Counted from the stretch's first letter, positions 46,485 to 58,069 are shown. The stretch is DNA of 64,000 nt from Chrysophaeum taylorii (GCA_029834535.1 JAQMWT010000130.1:62001-126000), one strand, 5' to 3'. Notes: a model not told the origin generated them from the sequence alone. Program-made: numbers and translations.

Positions 46485-47799
46485 TGGTACCAGGTGTCGT
46501 CCGCGGTCGAACGACTGCTTGACTTCACGGATAACGGCGACTCCTCCTCGGCTTCAGTTCATTGCTACGTGTTCGGTTCGTTGTCGTCTATCATGTCCTC
46601 GATCGAAATTCAAGCTAGCAAGCTTTCGCACAAACTTGATGCCTTCAGCGGTGCGCGACATCTTTTCCACCACTGGCCACGTCGTCTCGCGAACATGATC
46701 ATCTCTACCGGCGATCACATTATCTCGATCAACGATCCTTGGACTAGCATCTCAGCATCTCGCTGCTCTGAAGAAGACTTTCGCGTCAAGCAACAACGTT
46801 GATATCCATGAAAACCGCGACATGAACTTCACGCGAACAACATGACAACCGCGACATGAACTTCACGCGACTTTACAAGCGCATTACCGATGTCTACATG
46901 GGCCGTGGGGATCGCGTAGCGAACTACCTCAACAAGTTCATCATCGGAGTATACAAGTTGCTCGGCATTGTACCTATCACCGGCGTTCAAGTTGCTCGGC
47001 ATTTTACCTATCACCGGAGTTCAAGTTGCTCGGCATTGTACCTGATCCGACGCACCCTCGAGTGTGTCCTCGCATTTGACTACGTGCATCGTGCTTCAAG
47101 CCTTACTGGCTTTGTTTTATCGTCTCGCGTTTCGTACCGATGAATGTGGTTGTACCCTTGAGAAGTTCAACAGCAACCAATTTCGATGGCATGCACAACC
47201 ACTTCCGCCGCGCTATCCGCCGCGTCGTCAGCCACGACTTCAGACTCTTCCAACTGACCTACCCTAGACGCCCCCCTTTCCCACCAACCTGGCTCTACTC
47301 GATTCCGACGCACTACCCAATGTCCTTTTGGCGGCTGCTGCAAGGATCATCACTTTAAGAGGGACTGCCGCAAGTTTCAAAGTTCCTAGCTATTCCACGA
47401 CAACGCCCTAACCACCATCGCCGTTCTTCTCAACAGCGCAACACTTCCAATGACTCCAAAAACACCCAACAACACCAACCCAAACCCACCACCACTAACA
47501 CTACCTTTTCTGCTCCTATGCCTACTCCCACCTTGACTGATTCTAGTTCCACTCCGCCGCTTTTCTTAATACCACCACCTATTACACCCCCCTTCACCGC
47601 CGTAAACGGCCACACCCACCGTCTCACGTACACTTCCCGATTCTCCATCTTATCATCTTTGCACCTTTCTGCCAATCAAGATAATTCCAAGTCAGCGTGT
47701 GTACCGCCGAATGTCTGATGCAAGCACATCAACAACCCCATCCCACGGAAGCCCCTCGTTTTTGCTTTTAGCTCCCATTGCACAGGCGCCTCGTTCTGT

Positions 47800-48060
47800 A
47801 TTTTCCGCTATTCGTTGCTCCACCCCTCGTTCTGCATTTTCCCCTCGTCGTTGCTCCTCTCCTCGTTCTGTCTTTTCACCTCGTCGTTGCTCACCTCCTC
47901 GTTGTCTTTTCACCTCGTCGTTGCTCCTCTCCTCGTTCTGTCTTTTCACCTCGTCGTTGCTCCCCTCCTCGTTCTGTATTTCGCCTATTCGTTGCTCCAC
48001 TCCCCGTTGTGCATTTTCAGCTATTCGTTAATCCACTCCTCGTTGTGCTTGTCGGTTTTG
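47800..48060 (+). repeat. Tandem repeat array inside the copia element
   Basis: About seven imperfect units of ~36 bp are built on CTCGTTCTGTCTTTTCACC and TCGTCGTTGCTC. They lie between the gag-like and RT-like parts. Confidence 0.75.
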
Positions 48061-50010
48061 GCAAAACCAGCGAATCACGTTCCATCGCGCATTTCACCTG
48101 CCACAACTAAGCTGTGCCTGTCAATTTTTCGCGTGCGCAGTTTTCGTGCTTCCTATGTGGTTGGATCGCTCATCTTCGGGATCCTGGACAGACGCTTCTT
48201 TGCTGTGTGATTTGTGGTTGTCCTTCACGCACTTTTTCGCCGCTTTTCTGACCTTTAAAATTCGGTTTTGTTATCGACGTGAATTCCGTGCTCAGCACCC
48301 GCGACGCTATCTGCAATGTTCTTACGTGCCACTGCGACGCTATCTGCAAGCTATCTGCAACGTTCTTACGTGCCACAACTTTTTTTTGCCACTGTCGCCA
48401 ACTTCTACCGCAGTCTATTCGAGTATGACGAACGAAGCTCGCCGCTTGCTCCTCCAACGTTGGCCCATATGGCAACTTCGCGAATGCGAAAACGGGCCAC
48501 TTTCTTATCTGTCACAGCAGGCTGGCATACAGCAGCCTGGTCTACCTGTGTTCGTTCCTTACACCGCTGGCGCGTCCGAAGTCTTCCATCTTCGCGTACA
48601 GGACGCGGTCGTGCCCATGGCAACTTGCTCGCGCCACGACAACCAAACACCCAACGTTCGCATCAACCCTGTTTACGCCTGTTTTTTTGCTTCAGTCGCC
48701 TCCGACCATCGTCATAACCTGGTCACCATACAACATATCTGCCCAAAGGCAACGTTCTCATCAGACGTCTGGTACACCGCCATCATATGTACCAGCCTGT
48801 GTTTCCGCTATCTTTGCCCCGCTGCGATCCTCGGTGGCAACAATCGTCTAACGTACGTCATCCCAGGCACTTTTGTCGCTATTGTTCTTCAGACCTCGAT
48901 TTTGCTGACAGTTTCACTTACCCGATTTCCTGCAATGTCAACCACCGAAGGCACTTCAACGTTGTTCTGACTTTCTCGAATCACGCTTCCAAGCTCTCGT
49001 CTATTGTTGCCCCATTGTCACCTGTTCCTGCTGTTGCCCGATTGTCACCTGTTCTTCTTCCGCTGTTACCCCCTTGTCCGCTGTTGCCCCCTTGCCCCTT
49101 GTTTGATGAGAATGCGCCGGTTTCACTGGGAGTGATCACCCCATCACGTGAACCGACCATTCTACGAGCTCACAAACTCCGACGCACCAAAGAGAGAAAA
49201 CAACAGAAAGTGCAAAAGAGCACCAAAGAGAGAAAACAACAGAAAGTGCAAAACAAAGTCGAGCAAACCAGAGCCGACAAAACCAAAGAGCCCAAAACCT
49301 CCTGAGGAAAGTGCAAAACAAAGTCGCGCCAAACGGAGCCGACCGCGCAAAGTCGACCAAAGCGCATTACAACAACCAACAAACTTTCATACTGGCGTTT
49401 GTCAACAACGCAATGTCGATTCTGTTTCATCCTGTCACGATGTTCATTCTGTTTCCTCTGTCGCTTCTGTTTCCTCCTGTAACTCTTTGTATGTCTCTTC
49501 TGTTAGCTTTCGTTTGTTAGTTTATTATGTCTTCCTTCCCCTTTGTTTAGCTAACACCCTTGTTGATCCCCATGCACACGTTTATTACTCTGCTTCCGAA
49601 GAAATGTCTCAGTATTCAGACCTTGACGAAACTACTATTACTTCCACCCATTTACGTAGAGCTTTAGCTCAGACCAATCCTGAGCGTCCTGGCTGGTTGC
49701 AAGCCATCGCCAAAGAGTATCGCTCCCTTGGTCAGCTTGGTTGCTGGGATGTTGTTCGCCTTCCTTCGACTTTTTCTGGCAACATTTGTACCCTCAAGTG
49801 GATCCTCCGCACGAACTATGACTCTGGCCGCTTCAAATCGTACAAGGCTCGCCTCGTTGTCCGCGGTTACACGCGGGTTCACGGCATTGCTTACCACGAC
49901 ACGTGCCGTCCTGTAGATGTCATCTCTGCTTTCATACAAGCCCCTGTCTGGCGTTGCTGTTCACGACTGGGATTTGCATAAGTTGGATGTCAACTCCGCT
50001 TTTATTCAAG

Positions 50011-50337
50011 CTGGGCCGGTCACGTCGCCCGCATGCCCTTCTCCCGACTCCCTCGCAAGATGCTCTCGTCTTGGGTCCGCTCCAAGCGCCCACCGGGGCT
50101 CCGCAGATGACGTACGGGAGGTCGCTCGCCAAGGCACTCCGGAAATGCGACATCCCCTTCAACTCGTGGCACGACCTCGCACAAGACCGCGCGCAGTGGC
50201 GGTCCGCCATCCATGCAATTTCTTCCCAAGCTTCTACCCCAACTGTGTGATTTTTTGCTCTGTGATCCTGGACCGGCTACTACCGGCCCAGCCTGGCTCC
50301 CATGCCCGGGAGAGGTCCGAAGTTAGTTAGTTAGTTA
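50011..50337 (+). mobile_element. 5'-truncated LINE inserted in the copia element
   Basis: It encodes the C-terminal end of a non-LTR retrotransposon protein (TYGRSLAKALRKCDIPFNSW, then HDLAQDRAQWRSAIHAIS) followed by a short 3' UTR and a GTTAGTTAGTTA tail. Copia RT sequence stops before it (DVNSAFIQA) and resumes after it (EDIYVWPPEGY). It is related to 40620-40798. Confidence 0.7.
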
Positions 50338-51688
50338 TTGACGAAGACATCTATGTCTGGCCACCCGAAGGCTATGCTCCTCGCCAACCCACCGATGGTT
50401 CCAAAATCGTTTACAAGCTCCGTCGCTCTTGGTATGGTTGCAAACAAGCTTGTCGTAATTGGTGGCTTTATTTGGCACGCTTTCTCGTCAATGACTGTGG
50501 CTTCGTCCGCGGATCTGGTGACATTTGCAGTTGCAAGCTCGTGCTTAATTCTACCGTTGTCCTACGTCTCGTTCTTGTCGTTGATGATCTTCTTGTGGCG
50601 CACCCTCGTCCTTGCCTTGGTCATTACCAAGCCTTCTTCCTCCGTTTCCGAACCTTCACTGATGTCAACGAGCTTGATCTGACCACTTACGTTGGTCTCC
50701 GCATTACGCGTGATCGCGCACAACCAGACTTGACTCCCGCTCCCAAAGTTCTTCCTCTTTCTGCGGCTGATTGTCCTGCTCCTGGTTCTCCAGATCACGT
50801 CTTCATGGCACGCATCCCTTTTCGTCGTCTTGTTGGCTGTGTCCTATTTATCTCCATCATGACTCGCCCTGATATCACTTGGTCCATCAGGACTCGCCCT
50901 GATATCACTTGGTCCGTCAATCAGTGTGCGCGTTTTTCCCACAATCCTGGTAAACCCCACTGGCACGATTGGCACGCTTTATCTCCCACTCTGCGTTATC
51001 TCAATGGCTCTCACGATCTTGCCCTTGTTCTTGGTCGCGATTCTACCCTTCGTCTCTGTGGTTATTCCGACTCCAGCTGGGCCGACGACCCTGATGACCG
51101 CCACTCCACAACTGTTTCTTTGTTTTCTCCTTGCTGGCTCTATGATCGCCTACTGCTCCCGCTCGCAGTACTTACTTGCTCGCTCTTCTTTTGAAGCTGA
51201 ATTGCTCGCTCTTTACGCCGCTACTGCTGAGCTCTCTTGGCTTCTCAAACTTTTTGATGACTTTGATCTCCCTCGTCACACGGTCCCAATGTATGTCGAT
51301 AATAGCACCACCGTCACCCAAGTCCGTCTCCAATGTCTCACACGGCGCACCCGCCATCTTGACATTTGCTTTTACAGCACCGCCGAATATCATCGCAACC
51401 ACATCATTAATCTCCAACACATTACTCGTCTTGACACCCTTAGCGATATTTTCACCCGCCGTACGGAAGCTCCTTCCTTCCTCCGGCTTCGTGCTCGTTA
51501 CCTCACTTCGCGATCTTCGCCCTGATCTCTGTTGTCTCTTTCTGCCACAATGCCTTTCCTGGCGTCTTCCATCAAGCTTCTCTTCTGTGAGGATCTCACT
51601 TACCCCCTTTTTCCTTTTCTTTCTTTTCCAGCACCTGTGTGAGGACCTCACTTACCCCTTTTTCCTTTTCTTTCTTTTCCAGCACCTG

Positions 51689-51784
51689 TGTGAGGAAGCT
51701 ATGACACTTACCCCTGCACCACGTATCCAGTATCCCTACGTCATTCTCTTATCGCTAGTCTAACGCCTCATTCCATTCGTAACA
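51689..51784 (+). repeat. Copia 3' LTR
   Basis: It is identical to 46389-46484 and followed by the AGAAG target duplication. The ~90 bp before it contains a near-duplicate block (CCTTTTCTTTCTTTTCCAGC), not an obvious polypurine tract. Confidence 0.93.
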
Positions 51785-52497
51785 AGAAGAACGGCAAAGA
51801 AAGGAGACAACACGGTGAGGAAGGTGAGAGGTTCATCAACGCAGCAGACTCGAGAAACAGACGTCGGCGAAGGACCAGAAGGACGAAGAATTGGAGAAAG
51901 CCCACGAGAGGGGGGAAAAGACACGGTCCCGATTAGATCCGAGTACGATGCCTCCTCACTAATCGGCAAAACAAGCTTTTCTGGGCGAGGCGGCCGCGTT
52001 GATGACTCATGTTGTCGCAAATTAGGCAGCAGCACACACGCTGCCTCGTGGGAATTGATCTTCGTGGCGCGTCGTCGGACTTACTACAAGGGCCTACATA
52101 TCATTCTTACTTACTTCAGGGGCAGCAGCCTCCTAGCTCGAAGAGTCAGAATGTCGCAAATACGGACAAAGGAGCACGAGCTGGGCGTCGATCGATCGAT
52201 CCGCGGGGACAAAGTGGCTTCCCACGTTACCCAACATGCGAGTCGTGTTGTGTCTAGGGGGCGGGCCAATCAGCAAGCTGGCTTATACATAAAGCAGAGG
52301 CACGCCCAAGCATTATTGCAAAAGGAACCTCGGAATAGAGGATCGCAAATGATTTGACAAGAGAAGATTATCAAACAGTCGCGAGTCATTCATTTATTCA
52401 AAAGACTGGGGCTAGGGCTTTGGCACCAAGCCTTTGGAGGGAAAAAAAAACACAACCCGTTTTAGCGAGGGTCATCCCGCTTTTATTAGTCGGACTT

Positions 52498-52835
52498 TGT
52501 GGCAGTAACGCCCATTCCCCCCACTTGCCTGACTTACCCTGATTGTTGCCCTGGTATTGACCTTGCAATTATGGGGGGGGGTGTCATCTCGACACCTTCA
52601 CCTGCGCTTCCACTGAAGAACCCAACGCGTACCAGGCATTTTTGTATTGCTTTCTTGCTGTCTCTTCTTGCTATTACCCTCATTTTTGATTGTCCGATTT
52701 TCGTGATGGCGTGTGAGGTATTACGCTGAGATCGGGCGTGTGGTGGTTTCACCCGCGGTTCGGGTTGGGAGAAAGGGTTGTTGAGGCCCCTGGTCCGGCC
52801 ACAAGGGGCGGGTGTCTGAGAGAAAAACCACTACA
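52498..52835 (+). repeat. Solo LTR related to the gypsy LTR at 25619-25980
   Basis: It is an inverted match to 25619-25980 over its full length with small indels. It starts TGTGGCAGTAACGCC and ends AAAAACCACTACA. ACTT occurs directly on both sides (52494-52497 and 52836-52839), a possible 4-bp target duplication. With no internal region present, it looks like the product of LTR-LTR recombination. Confidence 0.65.
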
Positions 52836-53040
52836 ACTTTTTTGCTTGAAAAGCCGCCGCCAAATCTCAACAGGGGTTAGTGAAAGAATTCGTTGCCCGA
52901 AGGGTTAGGATTATTGTGTGGTTCTCACAAGCGAGAGCGCTGCCTGCCCAAGAAAGTCGTCGACCTCTTCGACAAAAAAATCGGCGACGATGGCATCGCG
53001 GCCGATCCGCAAGTGACGCAACTCAATTTGTGGCTGTGAG

Positions 53041-53740
53041 TTTTAGAAGAACGGATTTAGTGACATGACCTAGTTTCGAGAAATTAATAATCGACCAAAA
53101 AGGTATTTGGGCGGGTCACTTTTAATTCCCCTCGGATCAGTCGCGTCGGGTTCCGCCGTTGGTGCCGCCGTGAGGATCAGATGGCTGTCCGGCGGCGGCC
53201 GTTGGCCGACCTCGACTTGCACGACCGAATGGATCGACTACTTACGGCAGGCCAGGAGAAGAGGCTGTTGGATCTCTGCCCGCATGCGCGTTGGAGCAGG
53301 CCGTCGATGACGACGAGGAGTCCGAGGTCGATGACGACGAGTCGGAGATTCAACGAGGGTGCGCGCGGTCCACCTCCGCGCTAGCGACGCAGAGCAGCTG
53401 CAGCCAGCACTCGCGCGGAGAGCGTTGTTGTCCGTGGTGTGTTGCTCGTCGGCGGGTCGAAGACGATCTGGAAGGTCGGATCCGGTGCAGCGTAGATGCT
53501 CGACTGGAACCGAACCTCCAGGGGTAGGAAGCGGAGCTCGACGTCTTCTCTTCCGTCTCCGACGAGCGGGTCGTCTGCGTCGTCCGGCCCGCTCGGGCCC
53601 GCCGCACTCGAGGTGACCGCGTCCGCCCATACCTTCAGCCCATCACCGAGCAGTGCGCGTTGGCTTTGCGGTCGGTCGGCCAAGGAGAAAGCACGGTGCA
53701 AGCGGCCTACTCGCTACAACTACGCGCGGCTTCGAGCGTG
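53041..53740. other. No confident gene
   Basis: GC-rich, Arg-rich frames on both strands; no motif recognised. Confidence 0.35.
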
Positions 53741-53744
53741 CTTG

Positions 53745-54510
53745 TCACACGGCTCCGCCTTCGGTAACTACGTAGTCTACCAGTCTTGCTTCTGCGCTAC
53801 CTTCTTCGGCGTCCCGCAAGACTTTCTCACAACAGGAACCCACCACTACATCGTCCACGAACTGTGATGCCAGCCAGGGGGGATTCGCTTTGCGGTGGTG
53901 GCTGATGGCCCTTTGGGGTCGTTCTTCTTCGCAAGTCTTGATCATGCCGATGGCCGCTTCAATCTTCTCCGGGGGGGCGAGCTTCCAGCTTGTGGTATAT
54001 GTTTCCTGCTCGACGCAGAGTCACGGCGGCGCTGTCCTCCTTTGGAAGCTTGAAGAGGCGGACCCAGCGGGCTGCCGCGGGAAGCAGGCTCGGTGCCGGC
54101 GGGGCCGTAGAGGCTCGCGTCGCCGATGCCGCGATATATACCCCGCACGGCGCATGACCTTCTTTTTTCGAGACCGAAATGCGCGAGATTATTTGTTCGC
54201 CGCCTTCCTGACAGAGGCCGACGCGAAGTTCGGTCGTCGGCCAATCCACCGGCGGGTCGGCGACAAACTCTCATCCGACACCTGGCCGTCGTCGTCGGCA
54301 AGGAAGATGAAGGTGCGAGAACTTGGTGATGTCGCCCACGGCCTCTTCGAAGAAGACCTCGCCCGTGGCCTCCCGTAGAGTTTTAATTCTGTCGTAGGAG
54401 TCGCGTACCGAGAGAACGCCTCGTTCAACATCCCGTGGTTGAAGAAGACGTCCTGGCGGTTGAAGGCCCCAGCCGTCTTTTGGGCAGTGATGTCGAACTT
54501 GGTGTCCACA
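53745..54510 (-). pseudogene. Unidentified coding remnant
   Basis: Minus-strand pieces have ordinary protein composition: DTKFDITAQKTAGAFNRQDV and FFNHGMLNEAFS (54390-54509), REATGEVFFEEAVGDITKFS (54310-54375), TTELRVGLCQEGGEQIISRI (54170-54240), and FVDDVVVGSCCEKVLRDAEE (53785-53865). They lie in changing frames, with at least two shifts. No family was recognised. It could be a pseudogene or an intron-bearing gene whose splice sites I could not place. Confidence 0.35.
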
Positions 54511-55291
54511 ACAACCCGGGATCATGAAGTGGATGAAGTGTGCGTCTGCAACTTTCTAGGTCAGCACCTGCTCCACGGCCACCAAAGCGCCGAAGTAATA
54601 TATTGAGATTTGTTCGCGCCGGTGCAGTTATATCCAGCACCAGGATTTATTTATTAAACCCGGATGAAGGGATGCGGCGGCACGCAGGAGAAAGGACGTT
54701 CGCTGGGCCGCTCAACGGAGCTAGTCGCAAAAAAAACCCCTCTGAGCCGCCATCTGCACTCTCGGCACCCCTGTTAAAATAAATCCCCCACAAATAAATA
54801 GCGCGTCGGGGAACGATGGCGCGACCGTCTCGAGGTCGTAACTCGGGGTTTTGCCCGCCGCTCGAGCGCAAGAAGATGCGCCGAGCCTAGCCCGTCATGG
54901 CTGACGACAAAACTACTTCAACATGAATCCGTTGTTCTCAAACCCTCAGCGGCCACAAAATTTTGTATAATAATAATACATACAGGCCTTGATAGAATTG
55001 GAGGGTGAGTAATGGGTTGTTCGAGCAGATGGTACCGGCGTCCGAAGGTACCGGAACAGGAATCTCCCCGCCGCCGCAACCCGCCCGAGGAGAAGGGACA
55101 ATTTGCGCACGCTGGTCGTGTGGCTCGTGCACGAGTAATTCAGTCCAGTTCCGGTCGTCGTCGTCGCCGTCAAGACGGAATCGCCGACCCACTTCTCTTC
55201 CTTGCCCGTATTCTTAAAAATAGACTTCTTGTTGATGCTCGTTCTCTCGACGAACGGACGGGACGAAGGAGAGCGGTGGTGGTGCATCTGC

Positions 55292-56626
55292 TTAAACTTT
55301 CGAGGAGGCGGCGGCGGCGGCGGCTAGGTCAGTAGCGCCGTACTTGGAGGAAGGAGGAGGGGGAGCGACGACGAGTTTCTTGCGGAGGTGGGCGGCGACG
55401 GGGACGGAGAAGCCGTAGTGGGCCGCGAAGGAGAGAAAGAAGAGGGTGCCCGGGAGGACGAGCTGGAAGGAGGGGGTGCCGTAGGGCCGCGACGCGAAGT
55501 AACGGGGGTTGGTGGTGCGGGCGATATGGTAGGATATGCCCACGAGACGAAAGACAACGGCCTGGAGAATGTATTGGGCGTAAGATATGTTTCCGATCGT
55601 CGCGAGTCTGGCAAAAAAAGCGCTCAAAGGATCTTTGGTGCACAAACCAGAAACGATGAGGGCATGAACGGGCATCAAGCCGCCGTTGTGGAGGAAGTAG
55701 AAGAGCCCCGTTTCGTATGGTTCGTGGCGGTTCTTCATTCCGGTCAATTCGCGAACGGACGTCGAACAAGCTAAAGTTACGAAAAAAAAGTAAGCCGGCG
55801 ACGCCAAAAAGGAGGGCGCCTTCGCGTACAATCTCGCGAAGACCATTCCCGCCGCAAAAATATGGAGCGACATGAGCGGATTGTAGCGGTAAAAGTCGTG
55901 GTGAACTCTCGAGGGCGGCAAGTTTCGTATTTTCATATCCAAAGCGGCCGTCCACGACGTCATCCACAGACCGCAAAAAACAACCCACAACAAGTTGTCG
56001 GGGATTTTGCGCAGCACCCGATACAACGGTTTGAAGAGAATCCAGTAGAAGGCGAGAGCACTCATGAACCACGCAGGAACATTCCAGTGAAACAATCCGG
56101 TGTCGAATTCTCGCGAAAACAATTTTTGTTCGACCGAAGAAGCGCACACCATCTGCGGCCACCACGCCTGGAGGAGGCCAACGTGGAGTCCGAGGTTGAT
56201 CCAATCCGCTCTCGTCGCGTAATACAAATCCGGCAGCCGGTTAAAAACCATAATGACCAACGATAGAAAGTACAACGGATACGTCGTCGTCAGACGCTCG
56301 GCGAGAAACAACCAAGTCGGCTTGAGTTCGTCGGGCTTGGCCGACTTCAGTCGCGCGACGGCGAGCACAAATCCGCTCAGGAAAAAAAAGTACTGAGTCC
56401 ACATCGTTCCCCAGGAGAAAACCCGCAAAACGAGCCGTTCATCTCCATCGGACAACTTCACCCCCGCCGTCTGAGGCTGAGGGTCGCCCACGTTCAACTG
56501 ACCGTAAAAGTGGTACGCGACGATCCAGCAGCTCGCGACATATCGCGAAAACACAAGCCCATCGAACCGCGGCGCCTTGGTGGGGGTGGTGCTAGTCGTC
56601 GTCGTCGTCGTCGTCGCCGCGCTCAT
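55292..56626 (-). CDS. Acyltransferase-3 family integral membrane protein (444 residues)
   Basis: Family members O-acylate sugars, lipids or other small molecules at a membrane. The sequence shows the AT3 pattern: an N-terminal FDGLVFSRYVASCWIVAYHF with the catalytic-type His39 in AYHFYG, then WTQYFFFLSGFVLAVAR, and about ten hydrophobic helices (for example LYFLSLVIMVF, LLWVVFCGLW, AYFFFVTLAC). The AERLTTTYPLY loop carries the conserved Arg-containing turn after helix 2. The C-terminal end is a short Pro/Ala tail. It is a continuous frame with no intron, and the Met at 56626 follows a Thr-free region; the Thr run after it (residues 5-15) is encoded by a GAC/GTC repeat. The substrate cannot be told from the sequence. 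Confidence 0.9.
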   Translation of the reverse strand: MSAATTTTTTTSTTPTKAPRFDGLVFSRYVASCWIVAYHFYGQLNVGDPQPQTAGVKLSDGDERLVLRVFSWGTMWTQYFFFLSGFVLAVARLKSAKPDELKPTWLFLAERLTTTYPLYFLSLVIMVFNRLPDLYYATRADWINLGLHVGLLQAWWPQMVCASSVEQKLFSREFDTGLFHWNVPAWFMSALAFYWILFKPLYRVLRKIPDNLLWVVFCGLWMTSWTAALDMKIRNLPPSRVHHDFYRYNPLMSLHIFAAGMVFARLYAKAPSFLASPAYFFFVTLACSTSVRELTGMKNRHEPYETGLFYFLHNGGLMPVHALIVSGLCTKDPLSAFFARLATIGNISYAQYILQAVVFRLVGISYHIARTTNPRYFASRPYGTPSFQLVLPGTLFFLSFAAHYGFSVPVAAHLRKKLVVAPPPPSSKYGATDLAAAAAASSKV

Positions 56627-56769
56627 GACACTACTATGACGTCAAAGAAATGAAGCGCGACGCACCGCCTACGTACGCGTACTACGCTAACCCACAACTC
56701 TAGGGGGGGGACTTTTACTAAATTCCCAAAGGTCGACTCGACTCGACTCGATTTGAAGCGAGTCGTCAC

Positions 56770-57350
56770 TTCGACCGACGAGCCTTCGCGGCGGACGACC
56801 GGAAAAAGGCGGACGAGGCAGCGAAGCTCGTCTCGGAGACCAAGTCGAAGCTGTTTGCGACGGCGGCGATCGCCGTCGTCGTTGCCGACCGCGGACTCAT
56901 GCCGCGCCTAGTATCTCTAGCACCAAGACCGTGCGCGACCGCTCGCGACTGTCGCGAACGCCCTCTTCTCAACCCTTCGGGCCAGATCGGCACTGGAGAT
57001 CGAGCCCGCGATCCCAAAGATCGAGCTCGGCTCCTTCGGCGGGGCGCCGGCTTGTGTGGCACTCTGTAACATAGCCTTCGACCTCATCGAGGGCTCCCAG
57101 CTCGCGCTACGATCTCTCTACGCGGCGAGCCCGACGGCCATCGCGGCTAGGTGGTGTGTGCGAGGAGGACGCGACTCCCTGACGCCCCCTTCCAAGCGGC
57201 CGCATCGAGCCCTTGTTCAACGCGCTCGAGCGGCGGACGATGCGGTCCGTTCTCGCCGTGCCCGCGAAATCGAGGCATGGAGGCTATCGGCATCGACGTC
57301 AACGCGGGCGAGCACGACCGGCCGTGCTGTCCCCATATAGTCTGGTAAAG
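56770..57350 (+). pseudogene. Ala-rich coding remnant, unidentified
   Basis: Stretches such as RAFAADDRKKADEAAKLVSE (56772-56830), then SKLFATAAIAVVVADRG, and, in another frame, IPKIELGSFGGAPACVALCN (57009-57068) and LIEGSQLALRSLYAASPTAI look like real protein, but frames change. The style resembles 12443-14800. No family was recognised. Confidence 0.35.
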
Positions 57351-57588
57351 TTCCGACTTTTACTAAAATCTACCAGTCACCGCAGTCGTTCGTTGACCTG
57401 CAGCAGCGAACTGCGTCCTGAGGGTGTCGGGGGGCCGGGGCCGGACTTTGAGTTGTCGGCGGGACCGATTCTCGCTTTATTTCTTGGGGGGGGGGGGTGT
57501 TGTAGTAAAACGACGAAAGTCCCCCCCAAACAGGTTTTTTTTTTACAAGTAGACGGTCGGACGGCCGCCCCCGTTATTCGATTTCGTG

Positions 57589-57674
57589 GTTGTTAATGGA
57601 ACTCGGTTCCATCAACAACAGGATTATTCGATTCGTGGTGGTTGTTGTTAATGGAACTCGGTTCCATCAACAAC
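57589..57674. repeat. Two tandem copies of a 31-bp near-perfect hairpin
   Basis: 57589-57619 and 57644-57674 both read GTTGTTAATGGAAC, CTC-type centre, then GGTTCCATCAACAAC, able to fold into a stem of about 14 bp with one mismatch. The spacer (AGGATTATTCGATTCGTGG) repeats the sequence before the first copy, so this is one ~55-bp tandem duplication of a palindromic unit. Confidence 0.75.
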
Positions 57675-57835
57675 AGGATGGTGCAACTCCCGGGGAGGCA
57701 GGCTCATAGAGCCATTATGATCGCAGAGGAGGAGAGAGAGAGAGAGAGCACAGACGACACGAGCAAGAATCTGCAAATGGAAAGAGGCAGTATAGAAGAA
57801 AAGAGGGGCAACGCAAGAAGAGCACACTAGATATT

Positions 57836-57990
57836 TACGGGGCCAGGATGAGAGGTAAGGACGCCGCGACCGCAGTCGCAGCCAATACCATTATTTGGCA
57901 ATCCAAGTCCGCCGGTTAGAGACTACTAAGGCGGGCGTGTGATCCCACTGAACGCAGGTTCAACGAACACAGATTATAAAACATTTATTA
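57836..57990. repeat. Copy 2 of the ~150-bp conserved non-coding sequence
   Basis: It shares GCCAATACC, ATCCAAGTCCGCCG, GGCGGG, GATCC, AACGCA and ATTTATT with 719-890 in the same order. It lies 80-230 bp past the stop of the membrane protein gene at 58070-58477. Potential stems are CCGCC/GGCGG and GCGACCGCAGTCGC. Confidence 0.4.
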
Positions 57991-58069
57991 CGAGGCTTTG
58001 TTTTTTATTCAGAGCGCGGCGACGTCGAGAGTCGCAATCGTCATAGGTTGGCGTGAAAGAAAGGACATC

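Larger units (their letters stand above)
46389..51784 (+). mobile_element. Ty1/copia LTR retrotransposon (complete ends, broken coding; fossil)
   Basis: LTRs 46389-46484 and 51689-51784 are each 96 bp, start TGTGAGGAAG, end ATTCGTAACA and are identical. The flanks carry a perfect 5-bp target duplication AGAAG (46384-46388 and 51785-51789). TGGTACCAGG directly after the 5' LTR is a plausible primer-binding site. Gag-like sequence lies at about 46494-47380 (LYKRITDVYMGRGDRVANYL, then a degenerate zinc knuckle). Copia reverse transcriptase lies at about 49640-50800 (YKARLVVRGYTR, KLDVNSAFIQ, LVVDDLLVA) and RNase H at about 50900-51530 (YSDSSWADDPDD, VDNSTTVTQV). I found no clear protease or integrase between gag and RT. 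The coding is broken in several places. LTR identity implies a recent insertion. Confidence 0.92.
46350..53040 (+). pseudogene. LRR gene paralogue, split by several insertions
   Basis: Pieces at about 46350-46388, 51785-51890, 52325-52360 and 52872-53040 match 8190-8535 of the LRR locus in order. Shared landmarks are ACATGGAGAAG, GGTGAGGAAGG, GGTTAGTGAAAGAATTCGT and KIGDDGIA followed by VTQLNL. Between them sit the copia element (46389-51784), about 430 bp of unknown DNA (51890-52325) and a solo LTR (52498-52835). The last piece retains only one LRR before a stop (LWL*). The gene is dead; the intact relative is at 8393-8797. Confidence 0.7.

Noticed and set aside
47699-48110. Ser/Arg-rich open frames over the copia tandem array
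   Set aside because: They are translations of a 36-bp DNA repeat in all three frames.
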